Positions 1 to 9,586 of a stretch of DNA of 64,000 nucleotides are shown piece by piece. Numbering within the stretch: the stretch's first letter is position 1; each line of letters opens with the position of its first letter. Both the position numbers and the translations under genes were made by a program. The DNA lies in the NCBI GenBank assembly GCA_015179125.1, contig WHVA01000045.1, positions 1 to 64,000 on the forward strand, given 5' to 3'. The notes under the pieces were generated by a model. The model had not been told where the DNA came from and searched no databases. It saw nothing but the letters and a program-made list of their open reading frames with translations. The DNA comes from Gautieria morchelliformis. Lineage: Eukaryota > Basidiomycota > Agaricomycetes > Gomphales > Gomphaceae.

Positions 1-1370
1 AATAAAAAAGAGAATATTATTGGAAATGATAAGGAAAAAACACATCAGAGCCAGTAATGATACCCATGAAAGGTGGGCGGCAATGAGAGGAGCAACATAG
101 GCTGAAAAGCAGTCAAAAAGAGGGTAAAAAAGCGAAAATTAGTGCAAGAAATACCATGGATAGAAGCTGATCCTAATAAATATCAAAACAACATAAATAT
201 GATAGCAAGAAACACACCACATGCAGCAATGGCAGACAGGCAAGGTGGGAGGCACTGAGAGGAAGCTGGGCTGAAAAGAAGGCCAAAAGAGAATAAAAAA
301 GCGAAAATTATTGGAAGAAATGACAGATATGATAAGGAAAAAACACACCAGAGGCAGTAATCGTGGCCAAGAAAGGTGGAGGCAATGAGAGGAGCAACAT
401 AGGCAAAAAGAGATTAAAAAAGCGAAAATTATAGCAAGAAATAGCAATACTTACCATGGAGAGAAGCTAATCCCAATAAATATCAAAACAACAAAATATG
501 ATAGCAACACACACACCAGATGCAGCCATGACTGACAGGAACGGTGGGTGCACCGAGAGGAGGAACCTGGGCTGAAGAAAAAAAAAAAAAAAAGAAAAGA
601 AAAGAGGATTAAAAAAGCGAAAATTATTGCAGGAAATGACAGATATGAGATGTAGAAAACACACCAGAGGCATAAGGAAAGTTGGGAGGCAATGAAAGGA
701 GCAACCTAGGTTGAAAAAAAGTCAAAAAGTGGTTAAAAAAGCGACAATGTTGGAAGAAATACCATGGAGAGAAGGTGATCCTAATAAATATAAAAAAAAA
801 ACACAAAAATATGATAGCAGGACACACACCAGATGCAGAAATAACAGACAGGAAAGGTGGGGGCATAGAGAGGAGGAACCTGGGCTGAAAAGATGGCAAA
901 AAGAGGATAAAAAAGCGAAAATTATTGGAAGAAATGACAGAAAAAACACAACAGGACTGTAATGATGGCCAAGAAAGGTGGGAGGCAATGAGAGGAGAAA
1001 CAAAGGCAAAAAGAGATTAAAAAGCGAAATTATGGCAAGAAATAGCAATACTTACCATGGAGAGAAGCTGATCCTAATAAATATCAAAACAACACAAATA
1101 TGTAGCACACACACACCAGATGCAGCCATGACTGACAGGAAAAGTGGACACTGAGAGGAGAACATGGACTGAAGAAGAAAAGGAAAAGAAAAAAAAAGAG
1201 GATAAAAAGCGAAAATTATTGCAGGAAATGACAATATGAGAAGTAGAAACACACCAGAGCATCAGGAAGATGGAGGCAATGAGAGGACACCCTAGCTGAA
1301 AAGAAGTAAAAAAAGAGTTAAAAAAGCGAAAATATTGGAAAAATACTGAGGGATGTAGAGAAATAAAAGT
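1..1370. repeat. purine-rich tandem array with alternating long and short units
   Basis: A degenerate satellite. The phrase AAAAAAGCGAAAATTA recurs near 126, 298, 415, 612, 908, 1016, 1203 and 1320, with a variant near 733. The spacing alternates between roughly 170-195 and 110-120 bases, so the basic repeat is a two-part unit of about 300 bp in four to five copies. Other shared phrases are GGCAATGAGAGGAGCAAC and ATACCATGGAGAGAAG. The plus strand is overwhelmingly A and G. Minus-strand open frames here are low-complexity readings of the repeat and are not genes. Confidence 0.85.
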
Positions 1371-1535
1371 TACCAGCAGTGACAGACAGACCCACCAGCA
1401 GAGAAAGAGAGAGCCAGAAACAGACACCAGAGAGCCAGACACAGAGAGCCAGACAGAGATCCAGATGCAGAGAGCCAGCAGCAGACAGACAGATCAGCAG
1501 GCACAGAGACAGTGGGCAGGAGAGCCAGAGGTTGC
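1371..1535. repeat. CAGA/GAGCCAGA simple repeat
   Basis: A short-period low-complexity tract built from CAGACA and GAGCCAGA words, directly following the purine-rich array and continuing its purine bias. 1536-1740 beyond it is unique-looking sequence with no gene seen. Confidence 0.75.
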
Positions 1536-1740
1536 CAGTTGAACCAGAGGAAATGGCAGCAGGAGGGTTGAGGGAAGGTGGGTGCGCGCGCAGCAGCGTT
1601 GGACGCGAACTGGTCACGTGACCAGGGGCGCTCACTGCACCGCGCGTTGTCAGTAGAAAGTTGGATGCGTGGTTTGTTTGCATCTTAGTCAGGATTACGT
1701 AAAACACAAACACCCCCACAACCACCCACGCACCCATCTT

Positions 1741-2100
1741 TATACTATTGATAGCGGCAGCGAAGGGGTATTGCTATCCCCCGAATTCACGCGAGCTACA
1801 GGGATGAAGACATTCTCCCTGGAGCACCAATCGCGCTGCAGCTAGCCTGCATAGGCAGCCTTCCACGATCAACTATGGAAGAACACGACCATCAATTTGG
1901 TGCGGAGACATACGACGAATATTTCGACGTAGCAAAGTCGAATATTACGACGCGATCTTAGGGACACCGTTCCTAAGGAGTTCGGCATAACCCTGGACTT
2001 CTCGAGCCCAGGGACGATTCGCAAGGGAAAAAGTGATCCCCACGGGCAAGGTCTCATTTGACGAAGACGAATCAAAGAACGAGGACAAAGGGCCACGGGT
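1741..2100 (+). pseudogene. gypsy aspartic protease fragment
   Basis: The retropepsin active-site triplet Asp-Ser-Gly is encoded at 1750-1758 (Ile-Asp-Ser-Gly-Ser). The C-terminal hallmark Tyr-Asp-Ala-Ile-Leu-Gly-Thr-Pro-Phe-Leu is encoded at 1946-1975, followed after a one-base frameshift by Gly-Ile-Thr-Leu-Asp-Phe. At least two frame changes occur between the motifs. In a live element this enzyme processes the Gag-Pol polyprotein. The N-terminus and all of gag are missing, so this marks the truncation point of the element. Confidence 0.65.
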
Positions 2101-2289
2101 GAGCAGGATCACCCAGGCGCCGAAGCCGAACCTGGCTCATTGAAGCCAGGAGGACGAGTCGTGGGACGACTCGTCCTCGAACTCACCCTACAGCCGTAGG
2201 GAGAGACGCTCTCACCTAACGGTGAAAGCGATGGGAAAGAGGAAAGCGGCCCGCGCGCCGCAGGACCTAATAGACGCCAACAGCGCTAA

Positions 2290-3730
2290 TGGCATTCTAA
2301 GCCAACCACTACCATCATCCTCACGGATGATGACCTTCCTCGCCTCCGCGAGGAATGGATGGAACGAATCACTGACCTAGTCAGTGGAATTCCATTAGAA
2401 CTCCCGCCACTACGGGAGATCAACCATGAGATCAACCTCATCGATCCCAACAAGCACATGCGGTATCGACTACCGAAATGCCCCGAACACTTCCGAGAGG
2501 AACTGTCGGCTAAGATAGAACGATACACCACTGCAAAGTGGTGGATTCCGCAGTAGCGCAGCAGGCAGTGCCCATGCTGTGTGTGCCGAAGAAGAACGGT
2601 ACGCTGAGAACCGTCTTCGATCTGCGCCAGCAGAACGAGAACACGGTGAAGGACGTCACGCCCTTCCCGGATCAGATATCATTCGCAGCGACATGGCTCG
2701 CTGCCGATATCGAACAAAACTCGATATGTCAGAAGCATACGAGCAGATCCGGATCCATCCGGATCACGTAGCAAAGACAGCCTTTGCCACGATCCTTGGC
2801 ACCTTCAGGAGCCAGGTGATACAGATGGGGGACTGTAACGCCCCATCAACATTCCAACGGCTGATGACAGCCATTTTCCGCGACTGCATAGGTCGCTTCG
2901 TCCATGTATACATGGACGACATCTTCATATTCTCGCTCTCAATACAAGAGCATGAAGAGCACCTCTACATCGTCTTTGACAGACTGAGGAAGAATCACCT
3001 CTTTCTGAGCAAGAAAAAGGTGGACCTCTACTCCATCCGAATGGAGTGTCTCGGCCATATGATCGATGGCCGAGGGGTACATGCCGACGAGGACAAGATG
3101 CAACGCATCCGCGAGTGGCGCAGGCCACGGACGTTCAACGACGTCCAGCGTTTCCTCGGGCTGGTACAGTATCTGGCACACTACATGCCGGATGTTAGCG
3201 CATATACCACCCCACTATCGGGCTGTGCGCGTAATAACCGTCCATTCGAATGGACACCACTACTCGACAAATGCTGGCAAAGCATTAAGGCGTTGGCCTG
3301 TAAGGCCCCGATCCTGCGTCCAGTAGACGCAAGGTGCCCAGAGCCGATCTGGGTGATCACCGACGGATCAAAAGCCGGCGTCGGTGCGGTCTACGGCCAA
3401 GGTCCTGACTGGAAAACTTGTCGACCAGCCGGCTTCTTGTCAAAGAAGTTCAGCGTTGCTCAGCAACACTACCGGACTCACGAGCACGAGACGATCGCGG
3501 TGCTCGAGGCTCTCATGAAATGGGAGGACAAACTGCTGGGGCGAAGGTTCACCCTCGTCACAGACCACAAAGGGCTCGAGTACTTCGAGACCCAGAAGAG
3601 CCTATCTGACCGACAGGTCAGATGGTGGGAGTTTCTCTCCGGTTCAATTTCAACACCGTTCATGTTGACGGTTAGAGAACAAGGTAGCGGACTGCCTGTC
3701 GCGCTACTACGAGAGCGACACGAGTGATGA
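2290..3730 (+). pseudogene. gypsy reverse transcriptase and RNase H (frameshifted)
   Basis: RT homology starts near 2400 (Leu-Arg-Glu-Ile-Asn-His-Glu-Ile) and shifts frame near 2555 and again near 2680. The longest frame is 2579-3727. The catalytic YMDD box is encoded at 2909-2920, preceded by a fingers/palm region containing NAPSTFQ. The connection region and RNase H follow, with the first catalytic Asp in ITDGSK near 3360 and THEHETIAVLEAL near 3480. After about 3660 the frame shifts once more before the tether. The motifs are intact but the reading frame is not. Confidence 0.85.
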
Positions 3731-3942
3731 CAATCACCCGGACCATGTCTTCGTGAACGCGGATGCGCGTTTAGACCCGGACGGTGAGTTATTGCCCACC
3801 GACCGGTATGTCGAGTTGCGAACAGCGCGACAAGACACTCTAAACGCCTCGCTGAGAAGACAGAGGCGAGAGTAACGGAAGCCGCCGCATTAAACGAGGG
3901 CTCACCAGAGCCCGCGAACGTCGCCGCGTCCGGACGACGACG

Positions 3943-5095
3943 ATGACGTCAGAGCCATCGCCGCAGGAAATGACGGCGCCCCTGCGCCGGGTCGTCGAGC
4001 AAGGCGTAGACCTGTCTAAGGTCCTACGAGACGCGTACCACAGGGACACCATGTTCACAAAGATCATGGCGCACCCGGACGCGCACCCGAGATTCGGGAT
4101 CCGGGACGGGCTGATCTGGACTAAGAATCAGCTCAAAAGAGACGTCATTGCCGTCCCCCGCTCTGTTCTTCAAGGGGGAAGGAAGCTGATCGAAATTATC
4201 ATCGATCGGGCACATCAGATAGTCGGCCACTACGGCCATCTGAAGACTTCGAACTACGTTCGAAGAGCATATTGGTGGCCGGGCATGAGCCCAGACATAG
4301 AAGCGTTCTGCACATCGTGCGCAGGTGTCAGATGACGAAAACCGGGCCACAACGGCCCAAAGGCCTACTACACAGCCTACCCATTCCAGATAGGCCGTGG
4401 CAGTCGATTGGCATCGACTTCATGGGGCCCCTGCCCAAATCCAACGACTGTGACTACCTGATGGTAGTCATCGACCGACTAACGTCGCTCGTACACCTCG
4501 TACCAACCACGACGAGCGTGTCAGCCAAGGGAGTAGCCTGGCTGTTTCTGAAGGAGGTCATTCGACTCCACGGAGTTCCCGACTCCATCGTCTCGGACAG
4601 AGACTCGAAGTTCACGTCGATCTTCTGGCGTGAACTACAGCGACTCATGGGGACTAAGCTCCTCATGTCAACTGCCTTCCATCCCCAAACGGATGGAGCA
4701 CCGAGCGGGCAAACCGCTCGATCGGCCAGATATTGCGCGCGGTCGTCAGAGACGATCAGAAGGATTGGGCATTGAAATGCCCAATGGTTGAGGTCGCCCT
4801 CAACAGCAACGTCAGCGCGACCACAGGGTTCGCACCTTTCGAGCTGAACCACGGCTATATGCCGCGGATAGACCTCCCCATAGCCGTGGACACCCCGTTC
4901 AAGGGGGTAGCCCGGTTCGCACATCAGGCAAAATGGAACCTGATGGCGGCACACGATGCAATCATAGAGCATCGAGTGACGCAAACGTTTCACGCAAATA
5001 AGAAACGTATGGCGAGCGACAGGTACGCGGCCAACGACCGCGTCTACCTTTCGACACAAAACCTAACTCTCCCGAAAGGAAGAGCCAGAAACTAG
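3943..5095 (+). pseudogene. gypsy integrase (frameshifted)
   Basis: The zinc-binding HHCC region lies around 4200-4330 (AHQIVGHYGHLKT ... CTSC). The catalytic core follows, with Asp in GIDFMGPL near 4415 and Asp in VSDRDSKF near 4590. The third acidic residue is reached only through a frameshift near 4700, after the motif AFHPQTDG. The C-terminal part (4733-5095) has the typical ANDRVYLST and, after another shift, PRYIGPYRV. The frame breaks near 4333, 4700 and 5090 make this a pseudogene. Confidence 0.85.
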
Positions 5096-5279
5096 TCCCG
5101 CGGTACATCGGACCGTACCGCGTCGTCGAGGCTCACAACGACGCCTCGACGGTGACCCTCGATCTTCCCGACGAACTGAAAAGCCGTCGCATTTCACCGG
5201 TCTTCCATTCCAGCCTCGTACGGCGATACGAGGCTAACAACGACGAATTGTTCCCTCGTCGTGAGGCCAAGTCATTTTA

Positions 5280-5517
5280 TGACTTCGGAGCAAATGAGAC
5301 GAGGAGTGGCTCGTCGACGAGATTATCGCACATCGATGGATAAACTCGACGGACCTGGAGTCCAGGTCCGTTGGACCCTAGGCGACGTGACATGGGAACC
5401 CATTCGTCCTGCAAGGACCTTGAAGCCCTAGATAGCTATCTAGAGCTTCGGGGGGTGGGCAAGCCAGCGACCTCCCCAGACGCCGCTAGACGCGTCTGTC
5501 ACGTGCAGACCACGTGA
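5280..5517 (+). pseudogene. chromodomain-like C-terminal tail of gypsy pol
   Basis: A short open stretch after the integrase reads Glu-Glu-Trp-Leu-Val-Asp-Glu-Ile-Ile, then VQVRWTLGDVTWEP, and stops at 5515-5517. The pattern of an acidic start, EI(I/L), a VxW strand and TWEP fits the chromodomain at the end of chromovirus integrases, which directs insertion towards marked chromatin. It is separated from the preceding pol frame by a frameshift near 5300. This is an inference from short motifs only. Confidence 0.55.
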
Positions 5518-5607
5518 CACGCCGCCACGGCGCAGTTAAATTTTCACCTCGGATCTTTCCGAGGGCGCATCGCTCTTGGAAGCAACCACCATCATCTACC
5601 CACGAAG

Positions 5608-7540
5608 ATGATGCCCCCCAAAGATGGGATGGACGTTGACCCGTCAACGTCCACAACGCGGACATCGGCCCCGAGACAGGGGCCACAGACATTCTCCGTG
5701 CTCCAATAGACCAGGAGCACTGGATGATCATGGGCTGGGAGGACGCCCTCGCCATCGTCCATCCGGACGATTGCTCAACATGCGTGGACTACGCCGCGCA
5801 CCTTAGGGCCACGACCGGCCCGCAAGGTCAAATGCGGGATGAGGACATCGGCGACGCCGTCGATGCGGCCTGGGGATGGCTCCCACGGGGCATTGCGCGT
5901 GACACGCGGAGAGCCCCTCCGGGACATCCATGACCTCAAAAAAGGAGGTCAAGGAGCTGGAACGCGCAGTCAAGGACCGCGACGACGCACTCGCAACCGA
6001 GCGCGCAAGGATCAAGGAACTGGATCAACAGCTGAGCGCAGCCCAGCTCCAGGTTACCCTGGTCCACGCTGCCTCAAAAAGGCCACGACATGACCCAGCC
6101 ACGGACCCAGTGGCCGGGCCATCTTCACCTCGCGTGACGGCGCCGACCCCGACAACAACAACAACGGAAGGGCAGAGCGCACCTTCCGACTCCGCATACG
6201 GCATCCCAGATGGATGGGAGTCCGACTCATCCGTCTGGAAGACGTACGACCCCGAACGGGCACAGCGGCTGGCAGAACAGCCAAAGAAAAAGCGCAAGAA
6301 ATTGCGCAGCTCCCCCCACACCGTCAATGGGCTAGCCATTGCAAAGGAAAGCGCGATTAGCGCTTACCTAGCGGCATCATCGTCGCACACCGTCAACGAC
6401 CCCGCCCTTCAGCGGCGGGTAGCACAGATCGAGGCCCAGTACATCGGGCCTGGCGTGGCCCTGCCTCCACCGGCGGGGACAGTTCACCCTCCCTACCCGA
6501 GGGAGGAGTGATCATACCACTTGGAGACCCACCGATCTCTGAGACGGGCCCCCCTACCACGGCCGGTAGGAAAGGCCCAACAGCGTCGTACTCAATGGTA
6601 TGACGTCTGCCCGCTCGACGACCCACGCTTCGTCGAACTCATAGCGCGGGCAAAAGAAACGCCGCAGCTCGCGCGTACGCACGAGATGATCGGCGTATTC
6701 AAACGCATCGAGCGCAAACAACGCGCTCGCAATCCCAAAAGGGATTGTCTCGTGATAGCGGGTGGTACCCCGCACGACATCGCGGCCATCCTGAAGGGTT
6801 GGATACACAACCCTGAAGGGATCCCATCCGCCATCCGTGACAACGCGGACGGCACCTTCAACCTAGACGACATGGACGTCTGGATGTGGTTGAAGGCCCT
6901 CGCACCCCGGGTCAAAGGGGTCGCATCACTGCTCAGGGCGAGGCTACTCGACCTCTTCGGCTCGACAGGCCAATGGTCGAGCCTCGTCGACGCCAGGGAA
7001 GTGCTGACGCCTCAGAGCACCACCCTGCGGCTCTCAATCACGGGTCCATTCCCTGTGGAGGGCTGAGCCGGCCCCGACATCCCCCTCGTGGAGATCGCGA
7101 GATGGTTGGCCCGCTACGCGGGAGTCACTCGCAAGCGAGCGACGCGCATTGAACATTATGTTCAACGCAGCATCACCGGTGTGGCATTCAGTGCCGCCGC
7201 CCGCGAGAGCCAACAAAAGGTCATCGAGACCAGCCACGTGAGGGCCGCGGTGCCGCGACCCCTCACTCACACCCAGCTCGACCGAGAGCTGGTGCGCTTC
7301 CGGCCCCCTCATCAAATGGAGGACCCGGCCGTTGAGGCCATGCTCCGTGAGGACACGGGCCCCAGCACCCAAGCGGAGACCGCTGCTAGTGGCGAGGCCG
7401 ACCAGCCTCACCCAATCACTACCGATGACGCGGAGGTGCCCCCGGAGGTGTCACGTGCTCCTCCGGCCCCGTACGATGACGACGTCATCGTATCGGCCAC
7501 TCTAGAGGACTCCCTCATGGACGACCTCTATGAGGAGTAG
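5608..7540 (+). pseudogene. unrecognised coding region downstream of gypsy pol
   Basis: A plus-strand coding region follows pol after about 90 bases and runs to the polypurine tract. It begins near ATG 5608 and is broken near 5700, 5930 and 6510, with an in-frame TGA at 7064-7066. Pieces are 5724-5933, 5930-6511, 6521-7066 and 7088-7540. The 5930-6511 part begins with a predicted coiled coil (KEVKELERAVKDRDDAL), then becomes Pro/Ser/Thr-rich with a basic KKKRKK patch. The 6521-7066 part is a folded-looking domain with KRDCLVIAGGTPHDIA and DDMDVWMWLKALA. The C-terminus is acidic (DDDVIV ... LMDDLYEE). I do not recognise the family. It could be a displaced gag-like protein or an additional ORF such as some plant and fungal gypsy elements carry. 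No enzyme motif or zinc knuckle was seen. Confidence 0.6.
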
Positions 7541-7558
7541 TTAACCCCTATAGTTATC

Positions 7559-7573
7559 TATAGAGGGGGAGGG
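7559..7573 (+). promoter_or_regulatory. polypurine tract of the first gypsy element
   Basis: An A/G run (TATAGAGGGGGAGGG) lies directly before the putative LTR start TGTAAAT, the expected position of the plus-strand primer. Confidence 0.6.
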
Positions 7574-7699
7574 TGTAAATAACCCGTGTATCTACATGTA
7601 CATTAGTTATTACATAATCCCAGTGGGCCCCTTAGGGACCCACTGTATAGTTTATGCGTGGGAACCGGCTAGCGGTCCCCATCGCATCTTACCCTTACA
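7574..7699 (+). repeat. putative 3' LTR of the first gypsy element (126 bp)
   Basis: It starts TGTAAATAACCC right after the polypurine tract and ends CTTACCCTTACA, so TGTAA and TTACA form the usual short inverted ends (TG...CA). Since the 5' LTR is lost, the right edge cannot be confirmed by comparison. 7700-7810 beyond it holds no recognised feature. Confidence 0.5.
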
Positions 7700-7810
7700 C
7701 TGTCACTACGTAGCATCAGAATACCACACATTGGTCAAGTTCTGTCGTGCTCTTGTGACTTAAGGCTTAAGATAGACATCTTTACAGGTAGTCCTTCTCC
7801 TCGATGCTCA

Positions 7811-8178
7811 TGCCGGACTTGACCAGTGTTGACTTGTATTGGCATTAGAATGTAGTGACTTGACTTGTATTGGCATTAGAATTTAGTAACTTGACTTGTA
7901 TTGGCATTAGAATTTAGTGGCTTGACTAGTGTTGACTTGTAGTTGACTTGTATCATGACTTGACCAGTGTTGACTTGTATTGGCATTAGAATTTAGTGAC
8001 TTGACTAGTGTTGACTTGTAGTTGACTTGTATCGTGACTTGACCAGTGTTGACTTGTATTGGCATTAGAATTTAGTGACTTGACTAGTGTTGACTTGTAG
8101 TTGACTTGTATCGTGACTTGACCAGTGTTGACTTGTATTGGCATTAGAATTTAGTGACTTGACCAGTGTTGACTTGCC
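7811..8178. repeat. minisatellite with 79-bp units
   Basis: Repeated words TTGACTTGTATTGGCATTAG and AATTTAGTGACTTGAC. In the main part the period is 79 bp (copies starting near 7955, 8034 and 8113). The left part consists of shorter units of about 31-36 bp with the same words. It abuts the copia Gag fragment to its right. Confidence 0.85.
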
Positions 8179-8498
8179 GTAAATTGCTATTTCCTCCTTT
8201 TTGACTTGGAGGTTATCTAGGAACTCACGCACGTTTCCTTTGTCAGGACATTTCAACTCCATGAACTGGGAGCGTAAATCAGCCTGAGCAAAGGCCCCTT
8301 TCATTGAGTACTCGGTCCGTATCAAGTCCCATCAGTCTTTGAGGGATGTTTCGCTGTGGACTCATATGAGGGTTGAGTCTGGGATACGGTGAGTGAGCAG
8401 GGCTTTTGCTGAGCGATTGTCCTTCGTCCACTGAGCAAGGGCCGTCTCCTCTTCAGTAGTAGGAGGTGAGCTGAGAGTGGGATGGACAGTGGTGCCAT
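8179..8498 (-). pseudogene. Ty1/copia Gag fragment
   Basis: Read on the minus strand from 8498 downwards, the fragment encodes TVHPTLSSPPTTEEETALAQW, then AKALLTHRIPDS. After a stop/frame change near 8340 it continues with YSMKGAFAQADLRSQFMEL and EFLDNLQVKKEEIA. This is the conserved middle of copia-type Gag (UBN2 family) of fungal elements. Both ends are cut: the C-terminal side by the minisatellite at 8178, the N-terminal side by the chromovirus LTR at 8499. It is a relic with no complete element around it. Confidence 0.7.
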
Positions 8499-9401
8499 TG
8501 TCAGGGGACACCCTGTTTTCCATTTCCAGTTCCGACTCCATTTCCGACTCCACTTCCGGTTCCGATTCCATCTCCGCCTCTGCTTTCGGAAATGATTCCA
8601 CTTCTGGGAGAACTTCCACCAGTTCTGTTCGCCTCGCCAGTTCCATGTTGGGTGCATTTATGCTCCTGCACCAAAATCAAGCATAATATATTCAATTTGT
8701 TGTATGATTTTTCAATCTCTTCTCACATTGTTCTTGTACCATGCATCCATTTCTTTGATAATTCTCGAAGTTTTCTAGTTACTCTCTACCCCTCCATTCC
8801 ACTTTGTTATTTCTATTTTCATAGGCGGCTGCACCCAGCGGAGTCTGAAATGACTTCGACGCGTGAGCTCTTGGGCGCTAAAGGGCCGGGTAGTAGTACA
8901 TGCACAGTGAGACAGATTTCCCCCTCTCTCAGTGACAACTAAATTCACTGAGAGAGGCAAGTAAATTAGTCTAGTGTTCCTTCGATTTATTGACCTAGAA
9001 ATACTCTGTAGTGAATTAATTTCTAGGTAGTGTATAATATATTTATAGTGACAACTAAATTCACTGAGAGAGTGAATTAATTTCTAGTCTATCCTTTTGA
9101 GCAACAAGTCCATACCTACTGCCTATAATTCCTGTCTACTGCATTCCACTCCAATTTCTGACTTCCACTCTCGGAACAGTGTCGGAAATCAAGCGACTCG
9201 CGTAATAGGTGGCATCAAGGGTCGATCAAGGGTCAGGGAGATGCAGGGTTGATGGCGGGTGCCAAGTGTTGTCCCTGGCTGCGCAGCATAGTATAATACG
9301 GGCTCGCTGACATTGGGGGTCCTTAGACTTTTCTCTTTGGATTTCCCCTTGTCAGTTGTGTGGTAGTGTGATCTCCACAACCAGCCAGGGTTGCCCTTAC
9401 A
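8499..9401 (+). repeat. 5' LTR of the chromovirus, with a nested insertion
   Basis: The sequence matches the 3' LTR at 14716-15196 from TGTCAGGGGACACC to TTGCCCTTACA, except that 8646-9148 is an insertion. The left part contains imperfect 12-bp iterations of TTCCGACTCCAT. A candidate transcript start lies near 9321-9325, judged from the self-priming match described separately. Confidence 0.9.
8646..9143. mobile_element. solo LTR (498 bp) inserted in the chromovirus 5' LTR
   Basis: Begins TGTTGGGTGC and ends TCTACTGCA (TG...CA). It is flanked by an exact 5-bp duplication TTCCA at 8641-8645 and 9144-9148, and the uninterrupted sequence is seen in the 3' LTR. It contains a 26-bp direct repeat (8931-8956 and 9047-9072), and the first copy sits in a perfect 12-bp-arm hairpin at 8923-8957. 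No coding sequence. It is a solo LTR left by recombination of a younger LTR element. Which superfamily is not clear. Confidence 0.85.
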
Positions 9402-9403
9402 GC

Positions 9404-9413
9404 AGAAAAGTCT
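9404..9413 (+). promoter_or_regulatory. putative self-priming primer-binding site
   Basis: AGAAAAGTCT lies two bases after the LTR end and is the exact reverse complement of AGACTTTTCT at 9325-9334 inside the LTR. No match to a tRNA 3' end (TGG...) was seen. This is the arrangement of Tf1/sushi-group chromoviruses, where the 5' end of the transcript folds back to prime minus-strand synthesis. The assignment is inference from the complementarity. Confidence 0.6.
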
Positions 9414-9586
9414 CTCCCCTAGAGGACCGGCAGTCGTACCGCGCGTTGCATTCGCCATAGGTGCGTTCGGAATCGGAGACAGCGACTTGGAGATCGTGAC
9501 CTCTTCCGCACACACAGCATACGACAGCCCCTCTTCTTACGTCGAGCTCCCAACCCCGGAAATCCTGCCATATTTCTCCTTCCGAC

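Larger units (their letters stand above)
1741..7699 (+). mobile_element. 5'-truncated, degenerate Ty3/gypsy LTR retrotransposon
   Basis: In order along the plus strand: aspartic protease, reverse transcriptase, RNase H, integrase, a chromodomain-like tail, then an extra coding region, a polypurine tract and a short LTR. No gag or 5' LTR is seen upstream, and recognisable sequence begins inside the protease next to simple repeats. The domain order RT-RH-IN places it in Ty3/gypsy (Metaviridae). Several single-base frameshifts break the polyprotein, so the copy is almost certainly inactive. The 3' boundary rests on the terminal TGTAA...TTACA pair and the polypurine tract, since there is no second LTR to compare. 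Confidence 0.8.

Noticed and set aside
139-1442. Cys/Phe/Leu-rich minus-strand frames in the first 1.4 kb that look like membrane proteins
   Set aside because: They are periodic translations of the pyrimidine-rich complement of the satellite.
8362-8657. Acidic minus-strand frames (ESEPEVESEMES-like) at 8362-8657 and 14663-14893
   Set aside because: They are translations of the chromovirus LTR TTCCG iterations and occur in both LTRs; not genes.
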